DNA from: Phycisphaerae bacterium
Lineage (GTDB): Bacteria; Planctomycetota; Phycisphaerae; Sedimentisphaerales; SG8-4
Reading direction: 5' to 3'
NCBI GenBank assembly: GCA_030613765.1
Contig: JAUWLI010000066.1
Location: forward strand, 1 to 11,106
DNA: 11,106 nt
The notes under the pieces are model-generated. The model did no database searches and was not told the DNA's origin. It saw only the letters and a program-made list of their open reading frames with translations. Shown here piece after piece: positions 8,467-11,106 of this stretch. Made by a program: the position numbers and the translations under genes. Every line of letters begins with the position of its first letter. Position 1 is the first letter of the stretch.

Positions 8467-8523
8467 TTTACCTAACTTTTACTAAAAACTATGTAACTTT
8501 TTAGGCTGTATCGCGTCTATATA
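8467..8523 (+). promoter_or_regulatory. Composite promoter of RNA unit 3
   Basis: TTTACC (8467-8472), N5, TTTACT (8478-8483), 8 bases, TGTAAC (8492-8497), N16, CGTC (8514-8517) running into TATATA. The -35 and CGTC motifs and every spacing match unit 1; the two half-sites are each one base off TTTACA. Confidence 0.58.
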
Positions 8524-8708
8524 TATAGGAAGAGTTCTCCGCCTGTATCAAAATGGCACTGCTGCTTCATTGCAGCGATGCAGAACGGTGGTGTCAGTGT
8601 CCCCTTGTTTGCTGTCGCAGACGGCAAAGGGGATTTTGGTGTGGGATAATATCTTGTGTCATCACCCTCCTCCGAAAGGCCGATACCTCTCAGGTCGGCC
8701 TTTTTTTT
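8524..8708 (+). ncRNA. Putative small RNA, unit 3 (long, divergent)
   Basis: About 185 bases. The middle differs from units 1 and 2 and is strongly foldable. Hairpin A is GCTGC (8561-8565) with GCAGC (8572-8576), extended by GCA with TGC. Hairpin B is TTTGCTGTC (8608-8616) with GACGGCAAA (8620-8628), loop GCA, extended past a TTG bulge by CCCC (8601-8604) with GGGG (8629-8632). A closing helix GGTGGTG (8587-8593) with CATCACC (8660-8666) surrounds hairpin B. A free C/U-rich linker, CTCCTCCGAAA (8667-8677), again anti-Shine-Dalgarno-like, leads into the terminator. Because this unit lies just before psd, it could instead be an attenuating leader of the psd-pssA operon. The independent promoter and strong terminator favour a free RNA. 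Confidence 0.6.
8678..8708 (+). terminator. Intrinsic terminator of RNA unit 3
   Basis: GGCCG (8678-8682) and ACCT (8685-8688) pair with AGGT (8692-8695) and CGGCC (8696-8700), with two bulged bases and loop CTC, followed by eight T (8701-8708). Confidence 0.9.
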
Positions 8709-8750
8709 ATTGCCCACGTTTGAGAAGCAGGGAAAAAGTCTCCAACGGTC

Positions 8751-8779
8751 TTGATTGTCCGCCGGCTGGAGATTATTAT
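8751..8779 (+). promoter_or_regulatory. Possible promoter of psd-pssA
   Basis: TTGATT (8751-8756), 17 bases, TATTAT (8774-8779). If real, transcription would begin near 8786, right at the ATG (8788), giving a nearly leaderless mRNA. It overlaps the only ribosome-site candidate (GGAGA, 8768-8772), so promoter and ribosome site cannot both serve the same transcript. Confidence 0.3.
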
Positions 8780-8787
8780 ATTTGATA

Positions 8788-9489
8788 ATGAGAATACCGC
8801 TGACGAAATACGGTTGGCCGCAGGTAGTCGTTTTTCCGGTGATTGTGCTTGCGGTAATGATTGTTTTTCCGCTGGCAGGGTCGGCCCGGGGCGGATTGCC
8901 ACCGTGGGCTATACTTTTGGTAGAAGCCCTCCTGGCAGTTGTTTTGATATGGATTTTGGCATTCTTCCGTGATCCTTACCGAAAACCGCCTTCGGACACA
9001 AATCTGCTGTTGGCACCGGCTGATGGCAGGATAACTGATATTGAGATTGTAGAGGAAGATAACTTTATTGGCGGAGCTGTGCTGCGGGTCGGAATATTTT
9101 TGAGTATTTTCAGTACCCACATTAATCGCGCCCCGTGTAATGCAAAAGTCGAGAAAATCACCTATAGAAAAGGCAAATACAGGAATGCTGCGAATCCGCA
9201 GTCCGGGCGGGTTAATGAGTCCAACAATCTGGATTTAGTCATGACTGACGGCCCGCAACAGCGGTTGATTGTTCGGCAAATCAGTGGGGCAATCGCCCGG
9301 CGAATTGTCTGCAATGTAAGCGAAGGCCAGGTTTTGACTGGCGGTGAGAAATTCGGGATGATAAAATTCGGCTCAAGGACGGAATTGTATGTACCTTCTG
9401 GTGAAAACGTAAATTGTCTGGTCCGGATAGGTGACAAAGTCAAAGCGGGTTTGACACCTCTTGTAAGGTATGAGTTATGCCCAGATTAA
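8788..9489 (+). CDS. psd: Phosphatidylserine decarboxylase
   Basis: 233 residues from the ATG, the size of the short PSD type. It decarboxylates phosphatidylserine to phosphatidylethanolamine at the cytoplasmic membrane. Two N-terminal hydrophobic segments (about 12-31 and 40-59) are followed by FRDPYRKPP, the APADGRI motif (D79), FLSIFSTHINRAP (H111) and the self-cleavage site IKFGSRTELYVP. In that site G195-S196 is cut and the serine becomes the pyruvoyl group; this enzyme type carries FGSR rather than LGST. Start choice is uncertain. GGAGA (8768-8772) is 15 bases from this ATG but 9 from an in-frame TTG at 8782, so the protein may have two more residues; an earlier TTG at 8755 is unlikely. 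The last 13 bases overlap the next gene, its partner in the same pathway. Confidence 0.95.
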   Translation: MRIPLTKYGWPQVVVFPVIVLAVMIVFPLAGSARGGLPPWAILLVEALLAVVLIWILAFFRDPYRKPPSDTNLLLAPADGRITDIEIVEEDNFIGGAVLRVGIFLSIFSTHINRAPCNAKVEKITYRKGKYRNAANPQSGRVNESNNLDLVMTDGPQQRLIVRQISGAIARRIVCNVSEGQVLTGGEKFGMIKFGSRTELYVPSGENVNCLVRIGDKVKAGLTPLVRYELCPD

Positions 9490-10364
9490 AAACCGAAGCT
9501 GCCAAAGAGAGTTTGTTGCGGCGTGTGCGAAAGCAAAGGCTAAAGTACGTCACGGTCCTGCCCTCGCTCATAACAATTCTCAACGGTGTATGTGGTTTCG
9601 TAGCCGTGATTTTTGCCAGTAAAGGTGCATTTGCGATGGCCGGCTATATGGTCCTGCTGGCAATGATTGCCGATATGCTTGACGGAAGGCTGGCCCGAAT
9701 GAGCAAGAGCACTTCGAGCTTCGGTGGCCAGCTCGACAGCCTCTGCGATATTATCAGCTTCGGTGTGGCGCCGGCTTTCCTGATGTTTGAGGTTTTACAA
9801 GAGTTCAAATTGGCCGGACTTACCCAACTCAACGTAACTTTTGCGAGTTTCCTGCAGCGTTTCGTCTGGCTGGCAGCGGCGGCTTATATTAGCTGCGAGG
9901 CCATTCGACTTGCCCGGTTTAATGTCGAAAACGAGGAAGATGAGTCAGCGCATATGAGCTTTATGGGTTTGCCGGGTCCAGCGGCGGCCGGTGTGATAGT
10001 TAGCCTGATAATATTCCATCAGGAGACGCTGCCGGAGTTATTAACCAAAGGCTCCCGTGTGTTTGTTATTTGCGAAAGCGCCATTATGTATGCTCTGCCG
10101 TTTTTGACACTGGGGATTGCGGTTTTGATGGTTAGCAGGATTCGATATCCGCATGTCCTGAATCAGTACATCAAGGGCCAAAAACCCTTCTCACATCTTA
10201 TATGGCTCCTTTTGGGCATCGGCGTGATTATTTGGAATATACAGGTAGCTCTGGTATTGATTTTCTGTGGTTTTGCAGCAAGCAGCTTCGTGAAATGGCT
10301 TTATAACAAGGTAATCCGTAAGGGGAAACCCATTTTGTCCAGCCTTGAACAGGTCACAGAATAG
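9477..10364 (+). CDS. pssA: CDP-diacylglycerol-serine O-phosphatidyltransferase
   Basis: 295 residues. An integral membrane CDP-alcohol phosphatidyltransferase that makes phosphatidylserine from CDP-diacylglycerol and serine, the substrate of the preceding decarboxylase. The family motif DGxxARx8GxxxDxxxD is complete: D69-G70, A73-R74, G83, D87, D91, with D66 just before. Several hydrophobic helices follow (for example about 180-205 and 240-275). LPSLITILNGVCGFVAV near the start is typical of the type found in Gram-positive bacteria and many other phyla. The 13-base overlap with psd and the TAAGG ribosome site inside psd indicate translational coupling. Together the two genes form the phosphatidylethanolamine branch. 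Confidence 0.95.
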   Translation: MPRLKTEAAKESLLRRVRKQRLKYVTVLPSLITILNGVCGFVAVIFASKGAFAMAGYMVLLAMIADMLDGRLARMSKSTSSFGGQLDSLCDIISFGVAPAFLMFEVLQEFKLAGLTQLNVTFASFLQRFVWLAAAAYISCEAIRLARFNVENEEDESAHMSFMGLPGPAAAGVIVSLIIFHQETLPELLTKGSRVFVICESAIMYALPFLTLGIAVLMVSRIRYPHVLNQYIKGQKPFSHLIWLLLGIGVIIWNIQVALVLIFCGFAASSFVKWLYNKVIRKGKPILSSLEQVTE

Positions 10365-10385
10365 GAATCCGAAAAGTAATCTGAA

Positions 10386-10413
10386 CCCGGTGACGGAAAC
10401 TTATCCGGCCGGG
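10386..10413. terminator. Possible bidirectional hairpin between pssA and PilZ gene
   Basis: CCCGG (10386-10390) and CGGA (10394-10397) pair with TCCG (10404-10407) and CCGGG (10409-10413) around a small loop. It sits between convergent genes, but no real T run follows on either strand, so its role as a terminator is uncertain. Confidence 0.35.
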
Positions 10414-10472
10414 TGTGAAGTGGGATGCGAGATACAAATCGCGTTGTTTGCCTCTGTTTACACAGTCCGTAT

Positions 10473-11106
10473 CTACCGGGCTTGCGAAATGCCCACTTTC
10501 ACATTTGGTGCACCTTTCATTTCCTGCTGTTTGGCGCCGGATTGGTTTATCTGGAAATAATGCTCGACAACATTGCACAGTCGCTGCAGGACCTGCCTGC
10601 CCTCCGGGCTTGCCTCCAATCCGACAATCTGTATACCAAGGCAAATATTTTTGTCGTCTGCTGTTGGCAAGATGTTTCTAATCTGGGCATCGAGTATCAA
10701 CGGCTTTTCATAAGGCATAGGCGTAAACGTGAGCCCGATAAACTGGCCTCTCCTGAGGTCCGGTTTTTGTGCAGTGTCAATTGCAATCTGCGCACCGCCG
10801 GCAGAAATATCAACGAGCTTGCCCTTGTAATAATCCTGCCGCTTCTTATCGTTGTTTGTTTCGTCGCTGTTATCTTGCTGCTTGTCCCGCTCAAGGAGTA
10901 TGGCTTCGGGGGCACGCTTCAGTCCACGATGCCACAGTAGAACGTTTACTTTCAGCGATTTGGGCACGTCAACACGAAAATAGCTTCTTCTCTGGACTAT
11001 CTCTATTCGGTCCGGGACCGCAAGCACTATCGTTGGGCTCTGGCCCTGGCGGTTTGGACCTTCTGAAAGCTCAAGACCTACGACGGTTGTGTCAAAAACA
11101 AACTTG
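10473..11106 (-). CDS. PilZ-domain c-di-GMP receptor (5' end outside window)
   Basis: The frame is open from the right edge (first full codon at 11105) to a TAG at 10473-10475, giving 210 residues; the start is outside. The first visible part (KFVFDTTVVG ... PTIVLAVPDRIEIVQRR) resembles the YcgR-type N-terminal domain that precedes PilZ in flagellar-brake-like proteins. The PilZ domain has both c-di-GMP contact motifs: RSYFR (RxxxR) and DISAGG (DxSxxG). Between them lies an unusual charged insertion of about 25 residues rich in K, D, N and Q. A GTG inside (11027) could be mistaken for the start, but the conserved sequence continues upstream. It is expected to be a cytoplasmic protein that changes motility or envelope behaviour on binding c-di-GMP; the target is unknown. 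It is convergent to pssA. Confidence 0.9.
   Translation of the reverse strand, partial: KFVFDTTVVGLELSEGPNRQGQSPTIVLAVPDRIEIVQRRSYFRVDVPKSLKVNVLLWHRGLKRAPEAILLERDKQQDNSDETNNDKKRQDYYKGKLVDISAGGAQIAIDTAQKPDLRRGQFIGLTFTPMPYEKPLILDAQIRNILPTADDKNICLGIQIVGLEASPEGRQVLQRLCNVVEHYFQINQSGAKQQEMKGAPNVKVGISQAR

Larger units (their letters stand above)
7986..8708 (+). repeat. Three tandem diverged copies of a promoter-RNA-terminator unit
   Basis: The gene-free stretch between the anti-sigma gene and psd is filled by three copies of one unit. The first half-site of the promoter box stands at 8013, 8240 and 8467, spacings of exactly 227 bases each. Copies 1 and 2 are most alike: a shared AGAAGCAGGAG near the RNA 5' end, an identical 17-base linker and nearly identical terminators. 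Copy 3 keeps the promoter, a GGATAATATC motif and the terminator type but has a longer, different middle. The copies are diverged, so the duplication is old, yet promoter and terminator parts are kept, which suggests selection on transcription of each unit. Confidence 0.85.

Noticed and set aside
7986..8708. Array read as a mobile element, REP cluster or CRISPR
   Set aside because: The units are about 227 bases, diverged, all in one orientation, without target duplications, end inverted repeats or short identical spacered repeats. Each has a promoter and terminator.
8570..8785. 71-codon frame in RNA unit 3
   Set aside because: It crosses hairpin B, the terminator and its T run, and ends at the psd start; no family resemblance.
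10425..10940. 171-codon plus-strand frame opposite the PilZ gene
   Set aside because: The minus strand carries both PilZ motifs across the same bases.

Overview
The window looks like a chromosomal segment of a planctomycete, most likely class Phycisphaerae (Sedimentisphaerales-like). The grounds are the ECF sigma gene that overlaps a large single-span membrane protein, the style of that protein's extracytoplasmic part, the VIT-domain secreted protein and a moderate GC content. This is an inference from gene style, not from a marker gene. All the recognisable genes concern signalling, the cell envelope or core metabolism. No tRNA, rRNA, CRISPR array or insertion sequence was seen.

Layout. Bases 1-624 (minus strand, running off the left edge) encode a secreted VIT-domain protein. 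It is divergent from a PhoB/OmpR-type response regulator (797-1489) and its sensor histidine kinase (1514-3580). Convergent to these, on the minus strand, are enolase (4210-5502) and a small FtsB/DivIC-like membrane protein (3632-4186). Divergent from enolase is an ECF sigma factor (5701-6225), whose stop overlaps the start of a 570-residue membrane protein that is probably its anti-sigma factor (6222-7934). After a strong terminator comes an 850-base stretch without a believable protein gene. Then follow phosphatidylserine decarboxylase (8788-9489) and phosphatidylserine synthase (9477-10364), and convergent to them a PilZ protein (10473 to the right edge, 5' end missing).

The most interesting part is the gene-free stretch 7986-8708. 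It holds three tandem, diverged copies of one unit, with the promoter boxes spaced exactly 227 bases apart. Each unit has (i) an 11-base-period direct repeat of the type TTTACA-N5-TTTACA, (ii) 8 bases later an ECF-type promoter, TGTRAC-N16-CGTC-like, (iii) about 130-185 bases of foldable RNA with a long-range closing helix, (iv) an unpaired C/U-rich, anti-Shine-Dalgarno-like linker, and (v) a strong intrinsic terminator. Units 1 and 2 share an identical 17-base linker, while their helices differ by pair-preserving changes. I read this as a family of three small RNA genes.

Two links tie these RNAs to the neighbouring regulators. The same TTTACA-N5-TTTACA box occurs back to back in the divergent promoter region of the VIT gene and the response regulator (704-753), each copy exactly 22 bases before a TATWAT -10 element. 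The region just upstream of the ECF sigma gene resembles the ECF-type promoter of the RNA units, with the same N16 spacing. A working model, which is inference, is an envelope or nutrient stress circuit. In it the two-component system and the ECF sigma factor both control three translation-blocking small RNAs that sit directly before the phospholipid (phosphatidylethanolamine) genes.
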